Assembly (NCBI RefSeq): GCF_016583835.1
Contig: NZ_NRRW01000013.1
Coordinates: 21,563-85,562, forward strand
Reading direction: 5' to 3'
Source of the DNA: Thiococcus pfennigii
Lineage (GTDB): Bacteria > Pseudomonadota > Gammaproteobacteria > Chromatiales > Chromatiaceae
Length of the DNA stretch: 64,000 nt
Shown here: positions 63,710 to 64,000 of the stretch, in pieces
How the letters are laid out: the number at the start of each line of letters is the position of its first letter
How positions within the stretch are numbered: the stretch's first letter is position 1
Position numbers and translations under genes: made by a program
The notes under the pieces: model-generated
What the model saw: only the letters and a program-made list of their open reading frames with translations
What the model was told of the DNA's origin: nothing
Databases searched by the model: none

Positions 63710-63810
63710 CTAATGGATCTGGCCACGCACGTCGTCGAGCGAGCGGATGAAGCTCGCCGAGATGACACGCTTGGTCGCCTTCCAGATGAACTCGATCCGA
63801 TCGGGGCCCA
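63710..63810 (-). pseudogene. C-terminal transposase-like remnant (IS630-like)
   Basis: On the minus strand a frame reads LGPDRIEFIWKATKRVISAS, then FIRSLDDVRGQI and a stop. The pattern P-x-(L/R)-x-x-IE-x-(V/I)W-K-x-x-K is typical of the C-terminus of IS630-type DDE transposases. Nothing upstream is intact, and no terminal inverted repeats were identified. Confidence 0.4.
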
Positions 63811-63908
63811 GCGCGCACGGCGGGGCGGGAGGACGCGCTCGATAGCATTGTTCCGGACGGACTGCGCGACCTCCAGGGCAAACGCATCATAGCATTATGA
63901 TATTCTTA

Positions 63909-63914
63909 TATAAT
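63909..63914 (+). promoter_or_regulatory. Possible -10 box in an AT-rich promoter region
   Basis: A TATAAT hexamer lies within the AT-rich interval 63890-63930, about 55 bases before the gene start at 63970. No good -35 hexamer is found 16-18 bases upstream. Confidence 0.3.
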
Positions 63915-63969
63915 ATACATGATATAACCTCCGCAACATTCTGAGATGGCTATCGCGGAGGCTCAAGAA

Positions 63970-64000
63970 GTGACGCTCGATTCGGATCGCTCGCTGATCA
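63970..64000 (+). CDS. Start of a gene cut by the window end
   Basis: GCGGAG is followed nine bases later by GTG, opening a frame that reads VTLDSDRSLI to the end of the window. The ribosome-binding site and clean spacing are the only evidence. The product cannot be identified from ten codons. Confidence 0.4.
   Translation, partial: MTLDSDRSLI

Larger units (their letters stand above)
63269..64000. other. Right-hand edge: repeats, transposase debris and a gene start
   Basis: The stretch contains the complex palindromic element at 63500-63649, a transposase-like remnant at 63710-63810, an AT-rich region at 63885-63930 and the first codons of a gene at 63970. No other gene is supported. Confidence 0.5.

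Overview
The window is about 64 kb of GC-rich gammaproteobacterial chromosome. An Allochromatium-type 2[4Fe-4S] ferredoxin next to coaD, a nifE-nifN-nifX-(DUF269)-fdxB block, an exosortase-A type exopolysaccharide locus and the rpoH/ftsXEY/M16/rsmD/coaD housekeeping order all suggest a diazotrophic purple sulfur bacterium (Chromatiaceae or a close relative). The genus cannot be fixed from the sequence alone.

Layout. 1-10.5 kb is core: the 3' part of hemE, then rpoH, ftsX, ftsE and ftsY (minus strand), two M16 peptidase-family genes, rsmD, coaD, the ferredoxin and a Cof-type HAD phosphatase. 10.6-25.9 kb is a compact minus-strand type I restriction-modification island. Read in its transcription direction it is a single-TRD S gene, hsdM, rhuM, hsdS, trlF, an AlbA/Schlafen ATPase, fic, an AAA ATPase with a PIN nuclease, hsdR and a YgjP metallopeptidase. 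Most genes overlap by a few bases and one promoter lies at the head. Two truncated copies of the hsdR 5' end sit between cargo modules, which suggests stepwise insertion at the hsdR start. 25.9-26.7 kb holds fragments of Mu-like head genes (gpG, gpF). 26.8-38.3 kb is mixed housekeeping: mutM, an isoprenylcysteine-type methyltransferase, an MBL hydrolase, a sulfotransferase, an SDR, two Slp lipoproteins, serB, rfaH and an unusual gluconokinase-like/SMP-30 fusion. 38.3-38.7 kb is a cluster of REP-like palindromes. 38.7-43.1 kb is the nif cofactor-assembly operon, preceded by a clear sigma-54 promoter and a NifA site.

43.6-52.4 kb is a lasso peptide cluster: B2 protease, C cyclase, precursor A, an HPr-kinase-like tailoring kinase, B1 (PqqD-like RRE), ABC exporter D and a nucleotidyltransferase. 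The precursor has the canonical leader, Thr at -2, Gly1 and Asp8, but its predicted core is 38 residues long, carries two Cys and ends in Ser. This is the strongest candidate for an undescribed product. 53-64 kb is a loosely packed exopolysaccharide region (export lipoprotein, outer-membrane barrel, lytic transglycosylase, tyrosine autokinase, chain-length determinant, LhgO-like oxidase). It contains long gene-free stretches, a dispersed palindromic repeat family and transposase debris.

No tRNA, rRNA or CRISPR array was seen.
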